From the NCBI GenBank assembly GCA_937899835.1, contig CALCCE010000019.1:1-38963 (forward strand): a DNA stretch of 38,963 nt, in the 5' to 3' direction. Source of the DNA: an uncultured Flavobacteriales bacterium. Lineage in GTDB: Bacteria > Bacteroidota > Bacteroidia > Flavobacteriales_G > Salibacteraceae. Of the stretch, positions 15,446-24,358 are shown piece by piece (positions within the stretch are counted from its first letter, which is position 1; each line of letters begins with the position of its first letter). The translations under genes were made by a program, and so were the position numbers. The notes below the pieces were generated by a model. It was not told the DNA's origin and ran no database searches. It saw only the letters and a list, made by a program, of their open reading frames with translations.

Positions 15446-17707
15446 ATGTTAAAATTCCGGATTTCCATCCTGCTTGTCGCCCTTTTGTTGTCGAATGTTC
15501 GCTTGGTGCAGGCCAGCGAAGGCATGTGGTTGCCCTTGTTGCTCAAAAGCATGAACGAAGGCGACATGCAGAGCCGCGGATTCAAACTCACCGCGGAAGA
15601 CATTTACTCCATCAACCGGAACAGTATGAAAGATGCGGTGGTGCATTTTGGCGGAGGCTGCACTGGTGAAATCATTTCCTCGGAAGGCTTGTTGTTGACC
15701 AACCACCACTGCGGCTACTCGCAAATACAATCGCATTCATCGTTGGAAAACGATTACCTGAGCAATGGCTTTTGGGCCATGAGCAAAGAAGAAGAATTGC
15801 CCAATCCAGGGCTCACCGCCACTTTCATCATTCGCATGGCGGACGTGACCTGGAAGGTGTTGGACGGTGTAACCGAAAGCATGTCGGAGGAAGAGCGCCA
15901 GAAGCTCATCAAAGACAACATGGAAAAAATCAAGGCCCAGGAAACAGAAGGAACCCATTATGATGCTTCCATCAAAGCTTTCTACTACGGAAACGAATAC
16001 TACCTCTTCATTACCGAAACCTTCAAAGATGTGCGCTTAGTAGGGGCACCTCCTTCCTCCATTGGAAAATTTGGTTTCGACACCGACAACTGGGTTTGGC
16101 CACGCCACACTGGTGATTTTTCCATCTTTCGCATCTATGCCAACCAAGACAATCAACCGGCAGAATACAGCAAAGACAACGTGCCTTTCACTCCGCGCCA
16201 CCATTTCCCCATCAACCTCAACGGGGTAGAGGAAGGTGATTTTACCATGGTCTATGGTTTTCCTGGTCGCACCGAAGAATACCTACCTTCTTATGCGGTA
16301 GACTATGTATTGAACGTGGGAAATCCTGCCAAAATCGAATCCCGTCGGACCTCTTTGAGCATCATTGATGCCGCCATGCGCAGCGATGCCAAGGTGCGGA
16401 TTCAGTATGCTGCTAAGCAGAGCCGCATCAGCAATGCTTATAAAAAGTGGATTGGCCAAAGCCGTGGCTTGAAACGCCTCAAGGCCATTGAGATGAAGGA
16501 AAAAGTAGAGGCAGAATTCACCGCAAAGGTGAACGAAAAGCCCAAGTACAAAGAAGATTACGGGCAATTGTTGCCCCAATTCAAAGAAAAGTACGAGGCG
16601 GTGAAGCCTTATTCGCTGGCACGCGACTACTTCATTGAGATCTTTTATTACGGACCTGAAATTCTACGCTTTGCCTCCGGTTGGAATACCCTGCTGGCAG
16701 AAGCCACAAAAGCCGAAGTGGACGAAGCGAAACTGCAGGAAGAAATCGAAAAGCAAAAACGACGGGTAAAAGGCTTCTTCAAAAACTACCACCAGCCCAC
16801 TGACGAAAAACTCTTTGCGGCCATGATGCCGCTTTACCAGAAAGGGGTACAGGCCAACCTGCAACCCGATGTGTTTACGAACCTGGTGGCCAAGAAGTAC
16901 GGCAACGATTTTGAAAAGTACGGGGACTTCATCTATGGAAAAACCTTGTTGATGAACGAAGCCAACCTACTTTCCATCCTGGATAAGTTCAGCGGCAAAA
17001 TTGCCAAGAAGATGAAAGCCGATCCTGCGATTATTCTGACCAATCAAATGCTGGATGCGTATTGGGGGAAAGTACGGCCAACGTATTCGAACTTGAAAAA
17101 TGACATCGACCGTTTGATGCGCACCTACATGGATGCGCAACGCATTTTGTTGCCCAAACCCAACTATTACCCGGATGCCAACAGCACTTTGCGCCTCACT
17201 TATGGTAAGATGGAAGGCTATAATCCGGCGGACGCGGTAACGTATCGTTCCTACACCACCCTTTCGGGTATCGCTCAGAAATACATTCCCGAGAGCTATG
17301 AGTTCGATGTGCCCGGAAAGCTGCTCGACCTCTACGAAACCAAAGATTATGGGTTGTATGGTAAAAATGGAGAAATGCGGGTTTGTTTCATTGCCTCCAA
17401 CCACACCTCCGGTGGAAACTCCGGGAGCCCGGTGATTGATGGCGAAGGCAACCTGATTGGACTCAACTTTGACCGAACTTGGGAAAGCACCATGAGTGAT
17501 ATTGTGTACGATCCTACCATTTGCCGAAACATCGCGGTAGACATTCGCTACGTGTTGTTCATCATCGACAAGTTTGCCGGGGCCTCGCACCTCATTTCTG
17601 AGATGGACCTGATCCACGCCGATTTGGCCGCCAAAAAAGAGGCGGAACGTGCCAAAATCAAAGCAGAACTCGACAAAGAACGCGAGGAACGCCTCAAGGG
17701 CCAATAA
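15446..17707 (+). CDS. dpp11: S46 dipeptidyl-peptidase, predicted Asp/Glu-specific (DPP11 type)
   Basis: The 753-aa product has a signal peptide (about residues 1-24) and the S46 fold: GGCTGEIISSEGLLLTNHHC with catalytic His88, the DTDNWVWPRHTGDF block (212-225) carrying the catalytic Asp, and SGGNSGSPV with nucleophile Ser659. A helical cap domain lies between. Eighteen residues after the nucleophile is Arg677 (GLNFDR). This is the position that is Arg in acidic-specific DPP11 and Gly in DPP7, so cleavage after Asp/Glu at P1 is predicted. It should act in the periplasm to release dipeptides from oligopeptides for uptake as carbon source. The C-terminus is a charged helix (residues 730-753). 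Confidence 0.93.
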   Translation: MLKFRISILLVALLLSNVRLVQASEGMWLPLLLKSMNEGDMQSRGFKLTAEDIYSINRNSMKDAVVHFGGGCTGEIISSEGLLLTNHHCGYSQIQSHSSLENDYLSNGFWAMSKEEELPNPGLTATFIIRMADVTWKVLDGVTESMSEEERQKLIKDNMEKIKAQETEGTHYDASIKAFYYGNEYYLFITETFKDVRLVGAPPSSIGKFGFDTDNWVWPRHTGDFSIFRIYANQDNQPAEYSKDNVPFTPRHHFPINLNGVEEGDFTMVYGFPGRTEEYLPSYAVDYVLNVGNPAKIESRRTSLSIIDAAMRSDAKVRIQYAAKQSRISNAYKKWIGQSRGLKRLKAIEMKEKVEAEFTAKVNEKPKYKEDYGQLLPQFKEKYEAVKPYSLARDYFIEIFYYGPEILRFASGWNTLLAEATKAEVDEAKLQEEIEKQKRRVKGFFKNYHQPTDEKLFAAMMPLYQKGVQANLQPDVFTNLVAKKYGNDFEKYGDFIYGKTLLMNEANLLSILDKFSGKIAKKMKADPAIILTNQMLDAYWGKVRPTYSNLKNDIDRLMRTYMDAQRILLPKPNYYPDANSTLRLTYGKMEGYNPADAVTYRSYTTLSGIAQKYIPESYEFDVPGKLLDLYETKDYGLYGKNGEMRVCFIASNHTSGGNSGSPVIDGEGNLIGLNFDRTWESTMSDIVYDPTICRNIAVDIRYVLFIIDKFAGASHLISEMDLIHADLAAKKEAERAKIKAELDKEREERLKGQ

Positions 17708-17752
17708 GTGGAACTATCTACACATTAGCATGGGCGCAACAAAGGCTTTCGA

Positions 17753-18640
17753 ATGGTAAAAGCAGCACTCAAAAAAGGCTACCAGTTACTGCCGTTCAAG
17801 AAAAACGTTTTCGACGTGTTGAAGGCGGTTTATGTTCCTTCCAAGGACGTGACCAAGCACCTCCACTTCCAAGGTGACTTTAAGGTGAAAGTAAAACCGG
17901 GAGCAGCCTTCAAGATGCAGTCGATGGGCTATCAGATCGAAAACGAACTGTATTGGCACGGGCTGTATGATGGATGGGAGCGGTATTCGCAAAAGCTGTG
18001 GGCGCAATTGTGCGAAAAGGCTGAAATCATTGTAGATATTGGCGCCAACAATGGCTTGTACTCCTTGGTGGCGCGTACCGTGAATTCAGAATGCACCATT
18101 TATGCGGCCGAACCCCTGGAATTTATCCTCAAGAATTTTGAATACAACCTGGGCATCAACCACATGGATGACATCCACGTGTTGCGCCTGGCCTTTTCCG
18201 ATTACAACGGAGAAGGGGTGGTCTACCTGCCCAAAGATGCCGAATACATCCGTTCGGCAGCGGTCAATACCAATTTGCTCAACCGGGAGGCTGCCCGTAT
18301 TGATAAGGTCACCATTCAAACCCAAACCCTGGAAAGTTTTATTGAGCAGACAGGCATTGAAAAAATCGACCTCATCAAGGTAGACGTGGAAAGCCACGAG
18401 CCGGCGGTGCTGAAAGGCATGGGACCCTACCTGGAACGCTTCAAACCGGCGATCCTGGCCGAGGTGTCTTACGATGGAGTAGGCGAGAAGCTCAACGCGA
18501 TACTCGACGGTATGGGGTATTTGTATTTCAACATCGACGAAAACAAAGGAGTACGCCTGGAAGAAAAACTCTCTTACAGTGATTCGGACAACTACCTGAT
18601 ATGCACCGAAGAACAGGCGCGCTCCATCCAACTGCTTTAA
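17753..18640 (+). CDS. FkbM family SAM-dependent methyltransferase
   Basis: The 295-aa product has the SAM-binding motif VDIGANNGLYS (residues 94-104), an acidic motif after beta-2 (YAAEPLEFILKNFEYN), and the FkbM signature IDLIKVDVESHEPAVLKGM near 205-224. The N-terminal 90 residues are a variable region. FkbM enzymes O-methylate sugars, polyketides or small molecules; the acceptor cannot be told. No glycosyltransferases surround it, so a polysaccharide cluster is not supported. The ATG at 17753 follows the S46 gene by 45 bp, and the two may be co-transcribed. Confidence 0.9.
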   Translation: MVKAALKKGYQLLPFKKNVFDVLKAVYVPSKDVTKHLHFQGDFKVKVKPGAAFKMQSMGYQIENELYWHGLYDGWERYSQKLWAQLCEKAEIIVDIGANNGLYSLVARTVNSECTIYAAEPLEFILKNFEYNLGINHMDDIHVLRLAFSDYNGEGVVYLPKDAEYIRSAAVNTNLLNREAARIDKVTIQTQTLESFIEQTGIEKIDLIKVDVESHEPAVLKGMGPYLERFKPAILAEVSYDGVGEKLNAILDGMGYLYFNIDENKGVRLEEKLSYSDSDNYLICTEEQARSIQLL

Positions 18641-18756
18641 GCAGTGCGAACATCGCAGCCAGCGGTTTGTTGGTTTTGCCAACCGAATCAGTACACCGTT
18701 CGGCACTGATTTTCGCTAATTTCGAACACACATTTTAACATACCACTCAACCACAC

Positions 18757-19734
18757 ATGGAATACCGCAGATTAGGACGTTCGGGCTTGCAGGTAAGCAC
18801 CCTTTCGTTTGGCTCCTGGCTCACTTTTGGCAAACAAATTGGCGATGGCATCGCTGAAGAATGTATGAAAGTGGCCTACGATAACGGCATCAACTTTTTC
18901 GACAATGCCGAAGTGTACGCCAAAGGTGAATCGGAACGCGTAATGGGATCCATCCTTAAGATAATGGGCTGGAACCGAGATACCTACGTCCTTTCGAGCA
19001 AAGTGTATTGGGGCGGAGATTTGCCCAACCAAATGGGCTTGAGCCGCAAACACGTAGTAGAAGCTTGTCATGCCGCACTCAGGCGGATGCAAGTGGATTA
19101 CCTCGATCTGTTTTTCTGCCACCGACCCGACAAAAACACACCGGTAGAGGAAACGGTGTGGACGATGCACCAACTCATCATGCAGGGTAAAATTTTGTAT
19201 TGGGGTACTTCTGAGTGGAGTGCGCAAGAAATTCAGGAAGCTTATTCAGCCGCCCGGCAATACAACCTAATTCCGCCCACCATGGAGCAGCCGCAATACA
19301 ACATGCTGCACCGCCAACGGGTGGAAGTGGAATATTTCAAACTCTACCGCGAAATGGGCCTTGGCACCACCATTTGGTCGCCATTGGCTTCCGGTGTCCT
19401 TACCGGGAAATACAATGACGGATTCCCGGAGTCAACCCGCTTGGGCATGGAAGGAATGGATTGGCTCAAAGACCGTGTTCACGTGGAGGAAAACCTGGAA
19501 AAAGTGCGCAAGCTCACCACTTTTGCCAAAGAATTGGGTACGACCATGCCGCTACTTGCTTTGGCATGGTGCCTTAAAAATCCAAATGTGAGCACCGCCA
19601 TAACCGGAGCCTCCAAAGTAGAGCAGTTGCAGGAAAACCTAACCGCCATCGAATTGGTTGAAAAATTGACGCCCGAGGTGATGGAACAAATTGAGGCTAT
19701 TCTGGACAACCAGCCACCTATGCCTCAATGGTAA
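18757..19734 (+). CDS. Aldo/keto reductase (Kv-beta/YghZ-like)
   Basis: The 325-aa product is a TIM-barrel aldo/keto reductase with a complete tetrad: Asp49 and Tyr54 in FFDNAEVYAKGESE, Lys82 in SSKVYW and His122 in FFCHRPD. The segment EQPQYNMLHR followed by TTIWSPLASGVLTGKY is characteristic of the potassium-channel beta-subunit-like group, which reduces aldehydes with NADPH. It heads a run of plus-strand genes to 23697. A weak -7-like TAATTTCG (18717-18724) lies 33 bp upstream of the start. Confidence 0.93.
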   Translation: MEYRRLGRSGLQVSTLSFGSWLTFGKQIGDGIAEECMKVAYDNGINFFDNAEVYAKGESERVMGSILKIMGWNRDTYVLSSKVYWGGDLPNQMGLSRKHVVEACHAALRRMQVDYLDLFFCHRPDKNTPVEETVWTMHQLIMQGKILYWGTSEWSAQEIQEAYSAARQYNLIPPTMEQPQYNMLHRQRVEVEYFKLYREMGLGTTIWSPLASGVLTGKYNDGFPESTRLGMEGMDWLKDRVHVEENLEKVRKLTTFAKELGTTMPLLALAWCLKNPNVSTAITGASKVEQLQENLTAIELVEKLTPEVMEQIEAILDNQPPMPQW

Positions 19735-19741
19735 TTGAAAC

Positions 19742-20425
19742 GTGCCCGTTTACCGAATTGAAGACGCACTGATTTTTCCCGACCCCAACCTCGCTCGGGA
19801 AGACGGCATGCTTGGAGTAGGAGGCGACCTTTCGGTAAAAAGGTTACTGATGGCCTACAAAATGGGCATTTTTCCCTGGTACAGCCAAGGACAGCCCATC
19901 TGCTGGTGGAGTCCCGACCCGCGTTTTGTGCTTTACCCTGAACACCTCAAGGTATCTAAAAGCATGCGGCAGTTGTTGCGCAAAGCGCCCTTTCAAGTGA
20001 GTTTCGATACGAAATTTGAAAATGTGATGCGGGCTTGCAAAAACATCTACCGACCCGGTGAGATCGGCAGTTGGATTGACGAAGACATGATCAAAGCCTA
20101 CAAAGAATTGCACCATTTGGGCATGGCTCATTCTATAGAGGTTTGGCAAGAAGGGCGGTTGGTCGGTGGGCTTTACGGCGTGTCTATTGGAGCTGCCTTT
20201 TTTGGGGAATCGATGTTTGCCAGGGCGAGCAACGCCTCAAAATATGGTTTCATCGTCTTAGTGCGCTGGCTACAGGATAGAGGCTTTCGCTTGATCGACT
20301 GCCAAATGCATACCGACCACTTGGAAAGCTTGGGAGCAACGATGATTCCAAGAATGCAATTTATGGACGAATTGAAAGCTGCCATTGCCGGGAATCAACC
20401 TGCTGGCCAGTGGAGCTATTCCTGA
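19742..20425 (+). CDS. aat: Leucyl/phenylalanyl-tRNA-protein transferase
   Basis: The 227-aa product matches Aat over its full length: GMLGVGGDLSVKRLLMAYKMGIFPWY (residues 22-47), WWSPDPRFVL, and the C-terminal GNAT-like core GGLYGVSIGAAFFGESMF followed by ASKYGF and LIDCQMHTDHLESLGA. It adds Leu/Phe to N-terminal Lys/Arg of proteins, marking them for ClpS/ClpAP degradation by the N-end rule. Translation starts at a GTG (19742), 7 bp after the upstream stop; the first ATG would remove the conserved N-terminus. It is probably co-transcribed with its neighbours. Confidence 0.95.
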   Translation: MPVYRIEDALIFPDPNLAREDGMLGVGGDLSVKRLLMAYKMGIFPWYSQGQPICWWSPDPRFVLYPEHLKVSKSMRQLLRKAPFQVSFDTKFENVMRACKNIYRPGEIGSWIDEDMIKAYKELHHLGMAHSIEVWQEGRLVGGLYGVSIGAAFFGESMFARASNASKYGFIVLVRWLQDRGFRLIDCQMHTDHLESLGATMIPRMQFMDELKAAIAGNQPAGQWSYS

Positions 20426-20445
20426 GCCATCAACCCGAGTAACGC

Positions 20446-21822
20446 ATGGTCCCACCCACCCTCCCCCCAGCTTTCAAATCGCGGATGCAGGCTCAACTCG
20501 GAGCCGAAAGCGCAGCGTTTGAGCAAGCGCTGGAAACCAATGCACCGGTGTCCATTCGGCTCAACCCGAAGAAATCGATGGCACTGGAAGAAACCGAAAA
20601 CCTTACCATTCCCTGGTGTGCGCAAGGCCGCTATTTGCCTGCACGTCCGGCGTTTGTAGAAGATCCGGCCTTCCATGCCGGTCAATACTATGTGCAGGAA
20701 GCCTCCAGCATGTTTTTAGATTGGGCCGTTCGCCAACTGCCCGCACCCCATCGGGTACTCGACCTTTGTGGGGCACCCGGTGGAAAAAGCACCTTGCTGG
20801 CCGCTGCAATACCGTCAGAAAGCATATTGGTGGCCAATGAAGTGATCGGGAAACGGGCTGCTATCCTTGCGGAAAACCTGACCAAATGGGGCTACCCCAA
20901 CACCTTGGTGACGTCCGCTGATCCTGCGGTATGGGCTCGATCAGAGGCACAGTTTGATTGGGTGGTGGTAGATGCCCCCTGCTCGGGCGAAGGGTTGTTT
21001 CGCAAAGACCCACAAGCCCGCGAAGAGTGGTCGCCTGAGGCAGTAACACTTTGTGCAGCCCGTCAAAAGCGAATTTTGGCAGAGGCCTTAAAACTAGTCC
21101 TTCCCGGTGGACACATGATTTATTCTACCTGCACTTACAATGCCTCCGAAAATCAAGAAAACATCCAATGGGTGTTGGAGCAAGGCGGATGGGAAACGAT
21201 AGCCCTTTCCGTACCGCCCGAGTGGGGAGTGCAAGAGGTGCCCATCGCCAACGGCTCCGGCTATGCCTTTTGGCCGCATCGGGTAAAAGGAGAAGGCTTT
21301 TTTCTGGCAGTGCTGCGCAAAGTAGCAGGCGAGGAGCTACGTTCTGCTCGGTGGAAAAAGAAGGCCATAGGGCCGTGGAAACCGTTTCGTTTGGAGAAAC
21401 TGAACAGTTGGGCCCAATACCTGGAAAACACAGCAGCCTACTCTTGGTGGTGCGATCAGCAACAGGAAGTGGTGGGCATCCCAGTCGGTCATGAAGCATG
21501 GCTGGCCGGGTGGATAAAAAGCATTGCAGTGCAGCAATGGGGCGGCCATATTGGGCGGCTGAGCCCGAAGGAGTTTATTCCCAGCCATGGATTGGCCATG
21601 AGCCCGATGTTGGATACTAACTATTCTGCTTTGCCGTTGGATCGAACACAAGCTTTGCGTTATTTGCAGCGAGAAGCCTTGCCAATGCCAGCTGTTTCGG
21701 CAAAAGGATGGAAATTAGCACGCTATGAAAACCTTGCTTTGGGCTGGCTAAAAGTAGTGCCAGGGCGAATGAACAATTATTACCCGAAAGCGTTCCGCAT
21801 TCGGAAACAACTACACCTGTGA
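20446..21822 (+). CDS. RsmF/NOL1-like rRNA (cytosine-5) methyltransferase
   Basis: The 458-aa product has the SAM-binding motif VLDLCGAPGGKSTLLAA (residues 104-120), motif IV DAPCSGEGLFRKD with Cys179, and motif VI YSTCTYNASENQ with the catalytic Cys229. The C-terminal 150 residues resemble the PUA-like RNA-binding region of RsmF proteins (GWKLARYENLALGWLKV). It transfers methyl from SAM to C5 of cytosine in 16S rRNA or possibly tRNA. It starts 20 bp after aat, and its stop overlaps the GTG start of the next gene (GTGA), so translation of the two is probably coupled. Confidence 0.93.
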   Translation: MVPPTLPPAFKSRMQAQLGAESAAFEQALETNAPVSIRLNPKKSMALEETENLTIPWCAQGRYLPARPAFVEDPAFHAGQYYVQEASSMFLDWAVRQLPAPHRVLDLCGAPGGKSTLLAAAIPSESILVANEVIGKRAAILAENLTKWGYPNTLVTSADPAVWARSEAQFDWVVVDAPCSGEGLFRKDPQAREEWSPEAVTLCAARQKRILAEALKLVLPGGHMIYSTCTYNASENQENIQWVLEQGGWETIALSVPPEWGVQEVPIANGSGYAFWPHRVKGEGFFLAVLRKVAGEELRSARWKKKAIGPWKPFRLEKLNSWAQYLENTAAYSWWCDQQQEVVGIPVGHEAWLAGWIKSIAVQQWGGHIGRLSPKEFIPSHGLAMSPMLDTNYSALPLDRTQALRYLQREALPMPAVSAKGWKLARYENLALGWLKVVPGRMNNYYPKAFRIRKQLHL

Positions 21823-22550
21823 CCGAGCAAGAGGCCAAAACCGTATTTCGAATTACTGCTGCTACCACCGAGGCATCGTGGGAAGATGCGTATCAGGAAC
21901 GCGTATTTGAGTGGCGCAATTATCTGTTGCGGCAGGCGGTAGTACCGCCTCTGTTTCAAAAGCGCATTCACAACTTGCTGCGCCTGGAAGAAGCCTCGCA
22001 TTTGTTGTTGCCCGAACGGCAGCATCAACCCACCAGTGCACAGGTCATGCAACTCAAAGCCCAGGCGGGTATGCCCAAGGAGAATCCTCCGTTGCGCATT
22101 TACAAACCGCGCCCCACAGAGTTTGCCACCCAGTTGCCCTTGGAATCGCCCACCGTATTGGGGTTGATCAAAGCTTATGGAAAGCGCCAATCCCTATTGA
22201 AATTGGGAATTGCCTCTTCTCAACGGCCTACCGATATCGCTGCTTTTGCGGTGGCTTTGGTGAGCCTGGAGTGGATTTGGATCGAACAACTGGTGCCCCT
22301 TTTTGCTGCTTTGGCCCACGAAGTAGCGCCCGATCAGAGTACGATAAAGGCCGGACAGCCCATCGATCCGGCCGAGTGGATAGCCCTTAACCGCAAGTTG
22401 GGCCTCATTGAACTTTCTTTAGAACCACAAACCGGTATAGCGTTTCAACCCTTACCGGATCTACCAGCGCAAGAATTAAAGGAATACAAAGACCGCTGGT
22501 CGAAGGAATTGTTACGGCTTGAAAAGATTCAAAAACTCAATTGGGGCTAA
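21819..22550 (+). CDS. Hypothetical protein coupled to the rRNA methyltransferase
   Basis: The 243-aa product is a soluble, mainly helical protein that I do not recognise. Visible features are an amphipathic N-terminus (ASWEDAYQERVFEWRNYLLRQ), a Pro-rich middle (KENPPLRIYKPRPTEF) and a Trp-containing hydrophobic helix (FAVALVSLEWIWIEQLVPLF). It starts with GTG at 21819 inside the stop of the upstream gene (4-bp GTGA overlap), with no other start near. That overlap and consistent codon use support it as real. A role linked to rRNA modification is only suggested by position. Confidence 0.78.
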   Translation: MTEQEAKTVFRITAATTEASWEDAYQERVFEWRNYLLRQAVVPPLFQKRIHNLLRLEEASHLLLPERQHQPTSAQVMQLKAQAGMPKENPPLRIYKPRPTEFATQLPLESPTVLGLIKAYGKRQSLLKLGIASSQRPTDIAAFAVALVSLEWIWIEQLVPLFAALAHEVAPDQSTIKAGQPIDPAEWIALNRKLGLIELSLEPQTGIAFQPLPDLPAQELKEYKDRWSKELLRLEKIQKLNWG

Positions 22551-22572
22551 AACATCTTAGGGTTTTCCTTTG
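22541..22572 (+). promoter_or_regulatory. Possible promoter of the ferredoxin reductase gene
   Basis: TTG (22541-22543), a 21-bp spacer and TTCCTTTG (22565-22572, one mismatch to TAnnTTTG) lie 27 bp before the ATG at 22600. If used, the reductase has its own transcript in addition to any read-through from the upstream operon. Confidence 0.35.
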
Positions 22573-22599
22573 TATGGTATTTATATTGAAACTGAAACT

Positions 22600-23697
22600 A
22601 TGAGCCAATTCCACGCACTCACCATCCAATCCTTAGAACGCGAACCTGCCAATACCACGGTAATTCAATTTGAAATTCCCGAGGGGCTCGCCTCTGATTT
22701 TCATTTTTTGCCAGGGCAGTACCTGACGTTGAGTGTGGAAGTAAATGGCCAGGAAGAACGCCGTTCGTATAGTCTGTGTAGCAATCCTTATGCGGAGCAA
22801 GGGCACCGGGTAGCGGTGAAAGTGGTAGCAGGCGGCAAAGTGTCTACCTACCTCAACCAGCAAGTGCAGGTAGGCGATACCATTGATGTGAAAGTGCCGG
22901 AGGGGCGTTTCGTTCCCGAGATTCAACCCAATCGAGCGGTAACCTACGGCTTGTGGGCCGGTGGAAGCGGCATCACCCCCATATTGAGCATTTTAGAAGC
23001 AGCCCTCAGTCAAGAAGCACAAAGCAGAGTGGTGTTGGTATATGCCAACAGTACTCCCGAGGAGGTGATTTTCAAAAACCGACTGCAACACTTGCAGCAG
23101 CAATACGGTAACCGATTAAAGATCGCTAACATTTATAGCCAAAACGGAGGCAAAGATGCCCTGCACGCCGGCAGAATTGATGTGGCCAAGGCCGAAGAGT
23201 TGTTGCGCACTTACATTGGTACAGGCCCTGACCGGGAGCACTACATCTGCGGTCCTGAAGGCATGATGAAAGCTGTAATGAATGCACTACAGAACCAACA
23301 AGTGCCTGCTAACCAAGTCAACAGCGAGTATTTCGCAGCTCCCGAAGAGGTGCAAGAACCAGCAGAATCCGCTGAGGAAGATTCATCAGAAGTTTGGGCG
23401 GGACTCGCCGAGGGAGAAGGTAGCCATGTAACGGTAGAGTTGGATGGAGACGAGTACACCATCGTCGTGCAGGGAGATCAAAAAATTCTGGATGTAGCCC
23501 TTAATGAGGGAATAGACGCACCTTACTCTTGTCGGGGAGGGGTGTGCGCCTCTTGCATTGCCAAATTAGAAGCAGGCGAAGTAGAAATGAAGATGAACTT
23601 CGTACTCTCCGACGATGAAGTAGAAGAGGGCTTGATTGTTACCTGCCATGCGCATCCCAAAACTTCGAATGTGCGTTTGTCTTTCGACGACGTGTGA
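22600..23697 (+). CDS. NAD(P)H oxidoreductase with FAD, NAD and C-terminal 2Fe-2S ferredoxin domains
   Basis: The 365-aa product has the domain order of PaaE-type reductases. The FAD domain (1-110) carries RRSYSLCS at 54-61, the NAD domain (115-250) carries GGSGITP at 121-127 and YICGPEGMM, and an acidic Glu/Ser-rich linker follows (about 255-280). The C-terminal plant-type ferredoxin has Cys311, Cys316, Cys319 and Cys349. It passes electrons from NAD(P)H to a partner oxygenase or desaturase not encoded here; no paa genes are present, so the pathway is open. I chose ATG 22600 over TTG 22570 because the latter lies in a -7-like box. Confidence 0.92.
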   Translation: MSQFHALTIQSLEREPANTTVIQFEIPEGLASDFHFLPGQYLTLSVEVNGQEERRSYSLCSNPYAEQGHRVAVKVVAGGKVSTYLNQQVQVGDTIDVKVPEGRFVPEIQPNRAVTYGLWAGGSGITPILSILEAALSQEAQSRVVLVYANSTPEEVIFKNRLQHLQQQYGNRLKIANIYSQNGGKDALHAGRIDVAKAEELLRTYIGTGPDREHYICGPEGMMKAVMNALQNQQVPANQVNSEYFAAPEEVQEPAESAEEDSSEVWAGLAEGEGSHVTVELDGDEYTIVVQGDQKILDVALNEGIDAPYSCRGGVCASCIAKLEAGEVEMKMNFVLSDDEVEEGLIVTCHAHPKTSNVRLSFDDV

Positions 23698-24288
23698 TCA
23701 AGCCGATTCGTGGTGGTATTTGACTTCGTTTTCCAGTACGTTGTACACCGCCATGTCCAAAAACTCCCCTTTGAAATAGACCCGCTCACGGTATAAAGCA
23801 TCCCGCTGAAAACCGCAAAGTTGCATGAGGTAGATCGCACCTCGGTTGTCAGGGTTCACCCGGGCCTCGATGGAGTGAAGACCAAAAGTGTCGAAGCCAA
23901 ATTGCAGGATAGCACTAAAAGCTTCTAAGGCAATGTGCTTGCCCCAATACTTGGGGGAAAGCTCTCCGCCGATTTCGGCGTGCAAGTTCCAATGATCGAT
24001 GTAATTGAAACCACACGAACCAATAATGTCGCGGTTTTCGCGAAGCATCCCGGCAAAGGCAATGCCTTGCTTATCGGTATACGCCTGTCGGGTACGGGCC
24101 ACCAGCTCATCCGAATCTTTCACGCTATCCATCACCGGCCGGGCAATGAATTGATTGACCCGATCATTGGTGCGCATGTCAAAAATAAGCCGGGCGTCTT
24201 CTGGTTGAATTTCTCGTAGGGTGAGGCGCTTGGTTTTCAGTTCCGGGTAGTGTTCGAAAACCGCCTGGTTGAGACTGCGATGCTCCAT
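23698..24288 (-). CDS. GNAT family N-acetyltransferase (RimJ/RimL-like)
   Basis: The 196-aa product has the RimJ/RimL pattern: TKRLTLREIQPEDARLIFDM at residues 19-38, IIGSCGFNYID near 89-98, GGELSPKYWGKHIALEA for acetyl-CoA binding, and ARVNPDNRGAIYLMQLCGF. It probably N-acetylates a protein terminus or a small amine. Its stop codon directly abuts that of the reductase on the other strand (TGATCA at 23695-23700), leaving no intergenic base. Upstream lies the terminator of the DUF1573 gene. Confidence 0.9.
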   Translation of the reverse strand: MEHRSLNQAVFEHYPELKTKRLTLREIQPEDARLIFDMRTNDRVNQFIARPVMDSVKDSDELVARTRQAYTDKQGIAFAGMLRENRDIIGSCGFNYIDHWNLHAEIGGELSPKYWGKHIALEAFSAILQFGFDTFGLHSIEARVNPDNRGAIYLMQLCGFQRDALYRERVYFKGEFLDMAVYNVLENEVKYHHESA

Positions 24289-24301
24289 GATTGTAGGGGA
24301 T

Positions 24302-24334
24302 AAAAAAAGCCTTCATCGAAACGAGGAAGGCTTT
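24302..24334 (-). terminator. Rho-independent terminator of the DUF1573 gene
   Basis: Perfect 9-bp arms (AAAGCCTTC at 24306-24314 and GAAGGCTTT at 24326-24334) surround an 11-base loop, with a minus-strand T-run ending at 24302. It lies 25 bp after the stop at 24359 and ends that transcript before the GNAT gene. Confidence 0.85.
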
Positions 24335-24358
24335 CAGGATGGAAATACGATGGGTCAA

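Noticed and set aside
16967-17704. 245-codon minus-strand frame over the S46 peptidase
   Set aside because: Antisense shadow of conserved coding sequence with the catalytic Ser region.
17708-17752. Short ATG frame at 17729 ahead of the FkbM gene
   Set aside because: It ends after nine codons and is in a different frame; no evidence for a leader peptide.
18661-18724. Inverted repeat GAATCAGT...ACTGATTTTC between the FkbM and aldo/keto reductase genes as terminator
   Set aside because: The stem is interrupted by a two-base bulge and no T-run follows; not enough to call.
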